DNA from: Paraflavitalea devenefica
GTDB lineage: Bacteria; Bacteroidota; Bacteroidia; Chitinophagales; Chitinophagaceae
NCBI RefSeq assembly: GCF_011759375.1
Contig: NZ_JAARML010000001.1
Location: 1,364,001 to 1,428,000, forward strand
Length of the DNA stretch: 64,000 nucleotides
Direction: 5' to 3'
Shown: one piece after another, positions 17,317 to 25,094 of the stretch
Position numbering within the stretch: the first letter of the stretch is position 1
How the letters are laid out: every line of letters begins with the position of its first letter
Notes under the pieces: model-generated
Databases searched by the model: none
Told to the model about the DNA's origin: nothing
Seen by the model: the letters and a program-made list of their open reading frames with translations, nothing else
Position numbers and translations under genes: made by a program

Positions 17317-17970
17317 TTAGGAAGTTTGTGTAATCTCCTGTAATACAGTGCCTATTCGTGCTTTTAAGGCCTCGTAGTCTGTAAAGCCCCTTGCCAGCAG
17401 ATAGAATTTGGATTCTGATGCCTGCAGCAATACAGCCGGAAACCCGGTTACCTGTAGTTGCTTGCACAACGCAAACTCATAATAGGCCTTCTCTTTATAG
17501 AGTTCACTGTGCAGGGAAACATAAAAATCCTGTGCCGGGATTTGGTATTTTTCGAGCAGGTGCCGGTAGGCTTCATCATCACAAAGGTCCCGGCCCTCAT
17601 AATTCAGGGCATATTGAAGATCGGCGGCAAAGGCTACCTGCTTTTCCGGGTAGTATTCTTTGAAAACGCATAAGGCGATAGCCGGCTTTTCGGAACTGGG
17701 AAACCAGTCGCTATCATCGGGATTGTTGATATGCCAGAGAAAGTCGGACCCAAACAGGAGGCCTGTGCGTTCTTCTACCACTTTATAAGCCTGGCGTATA
17801 TAACCTGCCATAGCGCCAATAGGCCGGGGCTGATCAGTGATGATCATCCCACCGGAAAGCACTTCAAAAAAGATCCTGTCCTGATATTCCTGGGCGATAC
17901 GTTTAATAACAGGGCTGAAACCATAACACCATCCGCAATAGGCATCGTAACAATAATAGATTGTGATCAT
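17317..17970 (-). CDS. DsbA-family (thioredoxin-fold) protein
   Basis: From Met 17970 (MITIYYCYDAYCGWCYGF) 217 residues. The redox motif CGWC lies at about residues 12-15 and the cis-Pro region in QVTGFPAVLLQ (about residue 180). There is no signal peptide, so it acts in the cytoplasm, like FrnE-type DsbA homologues. The helical insertion is complete and length is normal. Directly upstream of pfkB on the same strand. Confidence 0.85.
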   Translation of the reverse strand: MITIYYCYDAYCGWCYGFSPVIKRIAQEYQDRIFFEVLSGGMIITDQPRPIGAMAGYIRQAYKVVEERTGLLFGSDFLWHINNPDDSDWFPSSEKPAIALCVFKEYYPEKQVAFAADLQYALNYEGRDLCDDEAYRHLLEKYQIPAQDFYVSLHSELYKEKAYYEFALCKQLQVTGFPAVLLQASESKFYLLARGFTDYEALKARIGTVLQEITQTS

Positions 17971-18140
17971 TTGGCTATACAATAAAGGGGGTAAAATTAC
18001 ATCCTAAAGGCAAGAACTGGCTTTTGACTTATTTTACGCATTACTCAATTTTAAAAAAAACAGTATTGCCTGATAGAATTTATTGGGGGGTCGTTTCGGG
18101 GTTTAATTGTGGAATACCTGCTACAACAAGGCACAAAAAA

Positions 18141-18252
18141 GAAACTGTCTTAAAAGTCTCTTCAGGTTGGAAGGGCAGCATTCGCTGGCCAATCCTCTTC
18201 TCTGTCCGAAATACTATTCCGGAACTCTCTTATCGACTTATAAGACAGTCTC
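18141..18252. mobile_element. 112-bp MITE-like element or IS remnant
   Basis: Terminal inverted repeats GAAACTGTCTTAAAAGTC (18141-18158) and, read on the minus strand, GAGACTGTCTTATAAGTC (18252-18235) match at 16 of 18 positions. The GAGACTGTC start resembles ends of several IS families. The interior carries no open frame of note. No target-site duplication is visible in the flanks. It lies in the gap between the DsbA-like and YtxH genes, a place without selection against insertion. Confidence 0.55.
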
Positions 18253-18298
18253 TGTACGATAAATAAGACTGATATATGTTGAGTAATTGTACTCTTGA

Positions 18299-18490
18299 TT
18301 AACCTACTTCCATTTCGCCGGTGGCGCTGTTTTTACGCAGGCCCTTCTTTACTTTATTCACAAGATCATCAGCAGAATCTTTAATCTTTCTCCTGGTCTC
18401 TGACCCTTTATCTGGTGCAAATAATGTGCCCACGAGGGCGCCTACAGCGGCGGCGGCAATCATCCCGGCAATAATATGTTTTGCTTTCAT
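18299..18490 (-). CDS. YtxH-domain small protein
   Basis: A 63-residue protein: one N-terminal membrane helix with a small-residue motif (IAGMIAAAAVGALVGTLFAPDKG) followed by an amphipathic, Lys-rich helix. The GxLFAPxxGxETRxxI pattern is diagnostic of YtxH proteins, which are often induced by general stress. Monocistronic. Confidence 0.85.
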   Translation of the reverse strand: MKAKHIIAGMIAAAAVGALVGTLFAPDKGSETRRKIKDSADDLVNKVKKGLRKNSATGEMEVG

Positions 18491-18630
18491 AGTCGTATAG
18501 TTTTAAGCATTAACAATAAATGACTCATCTTTGTAATTACCAACACTGTGCCAAACCAAAATGGCTCACCAGGTCTACATCGAAAATTAATTGTTAATGC
18601 CAATCGCATTAGTGATATGGCCTGTAATCA

Positions 18631-18659
18631 ATAATCCCCACCTGTCAGGCGGGGATTAC
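18631..18659 (-). terminator. Terminator-like hairpin after the large secreted protein gene
   Basis: AATCCCC and GGGGATT arms around CCTGTCAGG, starting 31 bp after the stop codon on the minus strand. The T-tract is weak (ATTATTGATT). Confidence 0.55.
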
Positions 18660-18689
18660 TGTATATATAGTGAAGTAAGAAAATTTATG

Positions 18690-21242
18690 TTATCCTCTTC
18701 TGCCAGGCCTTTCTCCACCACCGTTATGTTCACCGTTTCCACCTCTTGAAGGCCTGGAACTACCTCCGGGATTGCCGCCTCCGCGGTTGCCACCACCATT
18801 ATCCCGGCGTTCAAAGCTTCCCGGTTGAGATGGTGGTCTTTGTTGAGGAGCAGGCATTACCTGTCGCTGTTGAGGTTGTTGAGGCTGTATTACACGGCCA
18901 GGGCGTTCAGCACCTCCAGGCCTGTTTTGCCACTGACGGTTATCGTTATTATTGCGCGGCTGAATTACCCGTGGTTCGCGGTTAACTGGTGCTGGATTAT
19001 TATTCCGGTTGTTCCAGCGGTTATCATCCCGTGAACCTCCATTATTATCCCGTATTACACGCTCCCGGGTGCGGGGTTGTGTAATGGCGCCGGGAGTTCT
19101 GTTGCCATCACCGCCGCGGTTATTATCTATTGGTCTATACTCACGGTTGGGGCGCTGTGTGCCATTATTATCAGCGGGGCGCGGCCTGTTGCTGTTGTTA
19201 TTATTGCCAAAACGATTGTTGTTATCGCGGTTGCTGTTTTCGGGGCGCCTGTATATCCTGCTGCCATTATTGCCTGCACCTGGGCGGATGTCGTTGCCCT
19301 GACGGCCGTTGTTATTGTCAAAGCGACCGCTACGGTTGCCATTGCTGTTGTTGTAATTCCTGTTGGCATAACCCTGCCTGTTAAATTCACGTCCCCCCCT
19401 GTTATTGGGTACCACCATACGCTGATTATCCCTTGTTACTACACCACGGCCGCCACGATAATTATAAATATTATTGGTACGGTTGATCTGCACAATGTTT
19501 ACCTGTGTGCGGCTACGGTACCCGTTGCTGTAGTATCCACCGCCATAATAACCACCGTGGGTGCGATAAGGTGAATAACAGTAGGAGGGGCGATAAATCT
19601 GTGGACCCCACCAGCCGCCATAGCCATAACCCCAGGGCCTGTCAAAACCTACGCTGGCATGGAACCAGCCGGCGCTGTAATTAAAACCGAAGCCCCAGCC
19701 AAACCACGGGTTGTAACGTATGTTGAAACCCCAGGTATAAGGACGGGGGAAATAATAATGTCCATACCAGGGCCTGTAATAATAACCGGTACCATATACA
19801 ATAGTAGGTCCATAGATATAGGTATTCAGGTATCCGGGAGTATAACCCATCCACACATAATCGGGTGTTACATCATAGATGTACACATATTTCATGTTGT
19901 ATACAGGATAACGGGGAGGAATCAGGGCCACCATAGCAGGTCTTACAATAGCTACCATCCAAGGGCCTGAAGCGCTATAGGATTCAAACCAGATACCGTT
20001 GTCTACAGAATAATAGCGGCCTCTCCAGCGGATCACAGAAGCAGACGTATTCACCGCATAATCCATATCAGTACCATCAATATCTTCAAACTGCGGGTCA
20101 CCATCATATATTACATCGGCTTTGGCCTGTTGCCTGTCTACCTTGGCTGTCTGGGGAATCTCAGCTTCCTGCAGGGCTTCCTGTGACGCTTCAGTACCTG
20201 CCACACTGGCCAATACATTGTCTTTGGGTGAACCCTCCTGGATACGGGCAAAGTCTTGCGGCAGTTTATCCGAAGCTACAAATTGCCATTGGCCACTCAG
20301 GGTTTTGGATTTATACCAGCGACCTGAGATCAGCACATAATACTGCTGTGATTGTGTATCCATGAAAATATCATCCTCAGAATTGGACACATAGAGTAGC
20401 TCTGTTCCTGCTACCGGTGCAAAATTTGCTTCTCCACTGGATTGGATCAGCTCGGCAGGTTCCGTGCTTACTACTATTTTGTACATCTTGTTTTCATCGG
20501 TTTCTTTCTGTGTACCGTCATCCTTGCTGGCGTCATTTACCTGCTGGGCAATGCGCTCCATATTAGATGTAACATGTGTAGTTAAGCTATAAGGGCCTGT
20601 AGCGGAAGTTGCCGTATACCAATGTTTACCACCATAGAGGTAAAACTTGCCATCGTTATTTTTAACAATGGTAAAAGGCGTATTTACCACCGCATTTACC
20701 CCCCATTCACTGTTGCGCTGTAATTTTGGGGCGCCATCAATTAATACCAATATAGAGGGGGTATTGCTGTACAATACTTTGGGAGGCGTATTGCTGATCT
20801 GTTGAGAAAGTTGGGTTTGTTGGGTATTCAGGTTCAGGGATGATTGTAAGTCGCTCTGCGCAAAACCAATACCTCCCTGCCCGATATATTGTTCCAGGGC
20901 TTCAGCGTATTCATCCAGCTTGTCGTTGCTCTCTTCGCCCGGTAGCTTAATACTTTCTATATGTGCCTGCTGCACCTCTACCCGGCTCCCATTGCTGCTG
21001 GTAGTGGCTTTGATCCAGGTCATACCAAAAACAGGGTCTGTTTTACCGCTCTCCAATACAGAAATAGCAGCTTTGGCTTGTAGGGTATTACCAGAAAAAG
21101 ACTCCGGTTGCCACTGATGCAATTTGATCACCGTACCCTGCGCCGTAGTCACGGTTTTAGGCCATGCGTCCTGCGCTGAGACAGAAAAGCCGGACAGGAA
21201 AGTACCGCCCAGCACGCATAAGAAGGTATAGAATGCTTTCAT
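18690..21242 (-). CDS. Large secreted protein with three YY-x-G-x-W repeats and an Asn/Arg/Gly-rich tail
   Basis: An 850-residue protein with a signal peptide (cleavage after SAQ, about residue 24). Three copies of a roughly 40-residue repeat end in GKHWYTATSATGPY (about 203-216), GRWYKSKTLSGQW (about 305-317) and NGIWFESYSASGPW (about 415-428). Residues about 440-570 are extraordinarily rich in Tyr, Trp, Gly and Pro, and the last about 260 residues are an Asn/Arg/Gly low-complexity tail with many RNN, NNR and RGG units. Similar proteins are sometimes annotated 'carbohydrate-binding family V/XII', but that name rests on weak similarity. Function unknown; envelope or extracellular matrix location is likely. 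Confidence 0.75.
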   Translation of the reverse strand: MKAFYTFLCVLGGTFLSGFSVSAQDAWPKTVTTAQGTVIKLHQWQPESFSGNTLQAKAAISVLESGKTDPVFGMTWIKATTSSNGSRVEVQQAHIESIKLPGEESNDKLDEYAEALEQYIGQGGIGFAQSDLQSSLNLNTQQTQLSQQISNTPPKVLYSNTPSILVLIDGAPKLQRNSEWGVNAVVNTPFTIVKNNDGKFYLYGGKHWYTATSATGPYSLTTHVTSNMERIAQQVNDASKDDGTQKETDENKMYKIVVSTEPAELIQSSGEANFAPVAGTELLYVSNSEDDIFMDTQSQQYYVLISGRWYKSKTLSGQWQFVASDKLPQDFARIQEGSPKDNVLASVAGTEASQEALQEAEIPQTAKVDRQQAKADVIYDGDPQFEDIDGTDMDYAVNTSASVIRWRGRYYSVDNGIWFESYSASGPWMVAIVRPAMVALIPPRYPVYNMKYVYIYDVTPDYVWMGYTPGYLNTYIYGPTIVYGTGYYYRPWYGHYYFPRPYTWGFNIRYNPWFGWGFGFNYSAGWFHASVGFDRPWGYGYGGWWGPQIYRPSYCYSPYRTHGGYYGGGYYSNGYRSRTQVNIVQINRTNNIYNYRGGRGVVTRDNQRMVVPNNRGGREFNRQGYANRNYNNSNGNRSGRFDNNNGRQGNDIRPGAGNNGSRIYRRPENSNRDNNNRFGNNNNSNRPRPADNNGTQRPNREYRPIDNNRGGDGNRTPGAITQPRTRERVIRDNNGGSRDDNRWNNRNNNPAPVNREPRVIQPRNNNDNRQWQNRPGGAERPGRVIQPQQPQQRQVMPAPQQRPPSQPGSFERRDNGGGNRGGGNPGGSSRPSRGGNGEHNGGGERPGRRG

Positions 21243-21436
21243 AAAGAGGCAATTTGCTTGAATAAATCCCCGGTGGGTTTTGTTATCAATATCAAGTTAC
21301 ACCCGTTAGACGATGAAAGCTATTAAGGGTTTACAAAAAATGACAACGTTTACAAAACATTATCAAAACAGAGTGTTAAGAGCAGAATTCCGGACATGTA
21401 TAGGTATAGAGCCTGTTAAAGCTCATCTGCTAAAAA

Positions 21437-21553
21437 TAGAAAAAGGCCCTCGTCAGGGCCCTTTTCATCCCATATAACCATTAAACCAGTAATGCTAACC
21501 AACCAAAGCCTTAGAACCGTGACTAGTGATAAAAGAAAAGCTGGTCAAATATA
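21437..21553 (-). ncRNA. Candidate small RNA or conditional leader upstream of the large secreted protein gene
   Basis: On the minus strand a -7 element TATATTTG (21553-21546) is followed about 80-100 nt later by a strong terminator (stem 21441-21466, loop GACG, then TTTTTCTATTTTT). No gene lies before it on that strand, since the neighbour at 21757 diverges. The RNA would be about 100 nt. It lies 195 bp upstream of the start codon at 21242, so it is either an independent sRNA or an attenuated leader. No good -33 element is present. Confidence 0.4.
21441..21466 (-). terminator. Orphan terminator
   Basis: AAAAGGCCCT and AGGGCCCTTTT arms with a four-base loop CGTC on the plus strand; the minus strand continues into a long T-rich tract. 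It is not downstream of any annotated gene on either strand. Confidence 0.7.
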
Positions 21554-21756
21554 GGATAAATAGCGGTAATATATAACCTCTATTAAAAATATTTTTTCCC
21601 CAATTCATCCTCTATTTCCCTCAATTCATTCCTCTTACGCATTTGCTTATTATGCTATCCTTTCATCTTTGCGCTCCATTTGCTTCACGGGTATCATGGT
21701 AGTTAGCCATCAATTTATACCCTCAGAAGTTTAATCTTAAAATAAAAAAGTATAAC

Positions 21757-22533
21757 ATGAAAAAGCTATTCTTACTCGCAGGCATGCTGTCTGCACTCGT
21801 ATTCACTTCCTGCAAAAAAGACAAAGACGACAACAATAACGGGGGTGGAAACAATCCGGCTACCAAGCTGATTAAGAAAATGACCGAAACAGAAAACGGC
21901 GTCACCAGGGTCTACAATTTTACTTATGACAATGCCAAAAAACTGACAGGTTTTGCCAGCACTGATGGGGAAGAACATACAACTTTTACTTATGATGCTG
22001 CAGGCAATCTGACCAAGGTAGAATCAGTAGAAGATGAGTTCAAAAATATTTACACTTATACCTATGCCAATGGGGTTCCTGTATCCGGTACTTTTAAGAG
22101 CTGGCAAAAGCACGGTAGTGAACCTGATGAACTTATTGAAGACGATGAACTGACTTATACTGTAGCCAATGGTCAGGTGTCAAAGATCAAACTCTACATG
22201 AAACAGGACGATGAAGAAATGAATATGGACCTTGCCTATGCCAATGGGATGCTGTCGAAAGTAGAATCTGCAGCCGGCAGCCCCTACTCCTACAAAGCCA
22301 CCTTTGTATTCGGCACCAAAAAATCACCTTTCCCGCAAATTTCTAAATATGTACTGGACCAGGCTGGTTTTTCACTCTTGTTCAGTTCAAAGAATGAGTT
22401 GATTACTTCTGCGTTTGATTTCCCTGGTACAGATTATGACTACACCATTACCCAGCAATACACGTATGATGCAAGCGGCTACCCGCTTACTTCTAATGAT
22501 GGTGAAACACAACTGAAATACGAATACCAATAA
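21757..22533 (+). CDS. Lipoprotein with YD/RHS-like repeats
   Basis: A 258-residue lipoprotein: lipobox LVFTSC (Cys about residue 21), followed by KKDKDDNNNGGGNN, an acidic/polar linker. The body has repeats of the form YNFTYDNAKKLTGF, TTFTYDAAGNLTKVE and YTYDASGYPLTSND, which resemble YD repeats of RHS proteins and form beta-sheets. Such cell-surface lipoproteins are common in Bacteroidota; the ligand is unknown. It carries its own strong terminator. Confidence 0.75.
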   Translation: MKKLFLLAGMLSALVFTSCKKDKDDNNNGGGNNPATKLIKKMTETENGVTRVYNFTYDNAKKLTGFASTDGEEHTTFTYDAAGNLTKVESVEDEFKNIYTYTYANGVPVSGTFKSWQKHGSEPDELIEDDELTYTVANGQVSKIKLYMKQDDEEMNMDLAYANGMLSKVESAAGSPYSYKATFVFGTKKSPFPQISKYVLDQAGFSLLFSSKNELITSAFDFPGTDYDYTITQQYTYDASGYPLTSNDGETQLKYEYQ

Positions 22534-22553
22534 TCATTGAACCTTACTCCAGC

Positions 22554-22590
22554 AAAAAGCCTCTTCCGCAGTATGCAGAAGAGGCTTTTC
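22554..22590 (+). terminator. Terminator, possibly bidirectional
   Basis: A 12-bp perfect stem AAAAGCCTCTTC with GAAGAGGCTTTT and an 11-nt loop. It ends the lipoprotein gene and can also serve the convergent peptidase gene. Confidence 0.9.
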
Positions 22591-22638
22591 ATTATGATAG
22601 CCTATGATTTAAAGTAGGTAATACCTAACAGGAAAGCA

Positions 22639-24039
22639 TCAGCAATTCCTGAGTGCTTCAATTTCTTCTGCCGACTTTGGCAGGAATTTCCCCAGCTTGC
22701 GATTGCCATCGGCCGTTACCAGGAAATTATCTTCTACCCGGATGCCACTGAAATTACGGTAGCTTTCGAGCACCGTATAATTAATGAAGTTGGTATGTTT
22801 CTTTTCTGCCATCCATTGGTCTATGAGGGAAGGAATAATATAGACTCCGGGCTCAATAGTGAGCACGTACCCTGGCTCCACTGCACGTCCCAGCCTCAGC
22901 GACTTCCAGCCAAATTCTTTGCTCTTTTGTAGGTCGTCGGAGTAACCAACATACTGCTCGCCCAGGTCTTCCATATCATGCACGTCCATACCCATCATAT
23001 GACCCAGCCCGCACTGGAAAAACAAGGTATGTGCCCCGGCTGCTACGGCTTCTGCTGCATTGCCTTTCATAATGCCGATAGCCGTGAGCCCTTCTACCAG
23101 TTTCTCGCAGGCGCCTGCATGTACATCACGAAAACGAATGCCCGGCTTCAGTAAGCTGATGGCATGATCCAGGGCATTCAATACTGTATTGTATATCTCT
23201 TTTTGCTGCGTCGTAAATCGCTTGCCTACAGGAAAAGTGCGGGTGAGGTCGCCGGCATAATGCAGGTCATTTTCTGCGCCTGCATCCAATAACAACATTT
23301 GCCCTTCCCGGATCGTATTGCCGTAATAATGATTGTGCAGGGTTTCTCCATTTACCGTGCAGATGATAGGATAGGAGAGCCTTCCACCCGCAGCAAAAGC
23401 TACCTCCTGCACTTTCGCGGCTACCTCATACTCTTTCATTCCCGGCCGGGCATATTGTATGCCTGCCAGGTGCATATCGGCGCTGATAGAAACGGCCTTC
23501 TCTATCTCGGCCACTTCTACCGCTTCTTTAATAACCCGTTGGCGTATCACTGCCTTGACCAGCTTCAGGGATACCCGGCTGTCCACATCCTGCACAGGGA
23601 TCTGCATCCATTCGGCCAGTTTGATCCGGTTTTCCGGGCGGTAAGGTGGTAAAATATGCACGGTGCGCCCGGCAAAAAGTGCCTTGCGTATCCAGGTGGC
23701 TATATCAGCGTAAGGAGCGGTAGTGGAAACGCCTACCGTAGCTGCCATTTCCTTCACCGAAGGCAGCGGGCCTGTCCATACGATATCATCAATACTTAGC
23801 TCATTGCCGAAAATTACGATCTCCCCGCTTTCTGCATCCAATACAGCCGCCAGTCCGGCCACATCCAGCCCGAAATAATATAGAAATGTGCTGTCCTGTC
23901 TGAATGGGTACCAGTTGTCCTTATAATTCATGCTGCTCTCTTCATTACCCATCAACACAATAAGGCCAGATCCCATATTTTGCAGCAACGCCTGTCGCCT
24001 GCTTTTGTATACTGCGGTATCGAATAATGTAAAATGCAT
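22639..24039 (-). CDS. Aminopeptidase P-family (M24B) peptidase
   Basis: From Met 24039 (MHFTLFDTAVYKSRRQALL) 466 residues. An N-terminal AMP_N domain (about residues 1-140) is followed by a pita-bread M24 domain with metal ligands in LLLDAGAENDLHYAGDLTRTF (two Asp), GLGHMMGMDVHD (His), TIEPGVY (Glu) and VEDNFLVT (Glu). All five ligands are present. These cytosolic dinuclear-metal enzymes remove N-terminal residues before proline. The 13-residue upstream extension is not needed. Confidence 0.92.
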   Translation of the reverse strand: MHFTLFDTAVYKSRRQALLQNMGSGLIVLMGNEESSMNYKDNWYPFRQDSTFLYYFGLDVAGLAAVLDAESGEIVIFGNELSIDDIVWTGPLPSVKEMAATVGVSTTAPYADIATWIRKALFAGRTVHILPPYRPENRIKLAEWMQIPVQDVDSRVSLKLVKAVIRQRVIKEAVEVAEIEKAVSISADMHLAGIQYARPGMKEYEVAAKVQEVAFAAGGRLSYPIICTVNGETLHNHYYGNTIREGQMLLLDAGAENDLHYAGDLTRTFPVGKRFTTQQKEIYNTVLNALDHAISLLKPGIRFRDVHAGACEKLVEGLTAIGIMKGNAAEAVAAGAHTLFFQCGLGHMMGMDVHDMEDLGEQYVGYSDDLQKSKEFGWKSLRLGRAVEPGYVLTIEPGVYIIPSLIDQWMAEKKHTNFINYTVLESYRNFSGIRVEDNFLVTADGNRKLGKFLPKSAEEIEALRNC

Positions 24040-24186
24040 CCGGCAATTTATTGAGAAATCCCGAATTAGATACAACACATATTATCCTCTCATTGATGCA
24101 TCTGTGTAAAAAGGCCTGTGGGAGTTGGCGGGGCTTTTTCTAAGAGAGCTTAACCTGTGTAAGCTTTATGGGAGCTAGGTTATTTT

Positions 24187-24240
24187 CGTGGTGTGGGGCA
24201 GGATCGAACCGTCGACACAAGGATTTTCAGTCCTTTGCTC
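24187..24240 (-). repeat. tRNA-Phe 3'-half relic 1 (outer att-like repeat)
   Basis: The minus strand reads GAGC, anticodon arm AAAGGA-CTGAAAA-TCCTT, variable loop, T arm and the CCACACCA end of tRNA-Phe, with two substitutions against the intact gene. No acceptor 5' strand or D arm is present. The T stem no longer pairs fully (GACGG with CTGCC), so it has decayed. Confidence 0.85.
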
Positions 24241-24267
24241 CCGATTTTTCATCAGGCAAATTTAATT

Positions 24268-24282
24268 CAGTACTTTGTACTG
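24268..24282. promoter_or_regulatory. Short perfect palindrome before the methyltransferase
   Basis: CAGTAC-TTT-GTACTG, 15 bp, 43 bp before the methyltransferase start. Possible operator; no regulator is adjacent. Confidence 0.35.
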
Positions 24283-24324
24283 ATAAAACACACCCGACTA
24301 TCCTGTATTACTGAAAAGTATTGT

Positions 24325-25005
24325 ATGATAAAGACACTGGCTAAGGGAATTAATTTTTTATTGGGTCATAGCTTACAAAAAAGAAAGTTGTTTATTGGAA
24401 GTTCTCTCGACTATTTACAAAGGGAAAGGGAATTGGATAAAAATTACTTGGACTATGTCAGGCTTGCTTCCCTTGAATTAATCAGCTTTGAAATAAACAA
24501 CAAAAAACTTGAAGGGAACGTGGCTGAGTTGGGAGTGTACAAGGGGAAATTTGCCAGGTATATCAACCAGTACTTTCCTGGCAGAACACTTTACCTCTTT
24601 GATACTTTTGAAGGATTCAATAAGGCTGATGTGGCAAAAGAAAAGCAATACAATTTTTCCGGCGGCGATCAGAACTTCTCCGATACTTCTGTGGAAGTTG
24701 TATTAAAACAAATGCCCTACCCCGCTCAATGCAAACCTTTTAAGGGGTTTTTCCCTGAATCCGCCAAAGGGATAGAGGATAAATTTGTTTTTGTAAGTCT
24801 CGATGCCGATCTCTATGATCCTTTATACGCCGGGTTGAATTTCTTCTATCCAAAACTGGTGCAGGGCGGGTATATTTTTGTGCATGACTTTAATAATGAA
24901 AGCTACAAAGGAGCCAGGAAAGCCGTGGAAACTTTTTGTAAGGAACAGCACATCAACTACCTGCCATTACCCGATTCTGGCGGTTCTGCGGTGATCATGA
25001 AATAA
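24325..25005 (+). CDS. TylF/MycF-type SAM-dependent O-methyltransferase
   Basis: From Met 24325 (MIKTLAKGINFLLGHSL) 226 residues. The SAM-binding motif VAELGVYKGKFARYINQYFPG (about residues 65-85) begins the Rossmann fold; TLYLFDTFEGF, FVSLDADLYDPLYAGL (metal-binding Asp residues) and IFVHDFNNE are characteristic of the TylF/MycF family, which methylates sugars. In a non-macrolide producer the likely target is a surface polysaccharide or O-antigen sugar. An in-frame upstream extension to 24193 would translate the tRNA relic and is rejected. The gene sits alone between two tRNA-Phe relics and has its own terminator. Confidence 0.85.
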   Translation: MIKTLAKGINFLLGHSLQKRKLFIGSSLDYLQRERELDKNYLDYVRLASLELISFEINNKKLEGNVAELGVYKGKFARYINQYFPGRTLYLFDTFEGFNKADVAKEKQYNFSGGDQNFSDTSVEVVLKQMPYPAQCKPFKGFFPESAKGIEDKFVFVSLDADLYDPLYAGLNFFYPKLVQGGYIFVHDFNNESYKGARKAVETFCKEQHINYLPLPDSGGSAVIMK

Positions 25006-25009
25006 ATAA

Positions 25010-25040
25010 AAAAAGGCTATGTGAAAACATAGTCTTTTTT
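25010..25040. terminator. Bidirectional terminator within the tRNA-Phe repeat array
   Basis: GGCTATGT-GAAA-ACATAGTC stem with A-run before and T-run after. It ends the methyltransferase transcript and lies immediately 3' of tRNA relic 2, in the same relative place where the intact tRNA has its own terminator. Confidence 0.85.
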
Positions 25041-25094
25041 CTTCGTGGTGTGGGGCGGGATCGAACCGCCGACACAAGGATTTTCAGTCCTTTG
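25037..25094 (-). repeat. tRNA-Phe 3'-half relic 2 (inner att-like repeat)
   Basis: These 58 bp are identical to 26414-26471 in the intact tRNA-Phe gene and its 3' flank: anticodon arm, variable loop, T arm, 3' acceptor strand and the first bases beyond. Identity starts exactly at the anticodon stem, as expected for a tyrosine-recombinase attachment core of the anticodon-loop class. The stop codon of the acyltransferase lies inside it. Confidence 0.9.

Noticed and set aside
19077..19574. Plus-strand open frames of 79-165 codons inside 18690-21242
   Set aside because: They are the complement of the low-complexity Asn/Arg/Gly tail of the large secreted protein and have only hydrophobic runs.
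24193..24324. N-terminal extension of the methyltransferase by 44 codons
   Set aside because: These codons translate the decayed tRNA-Phe relic; the family domain begins after Met 24325.
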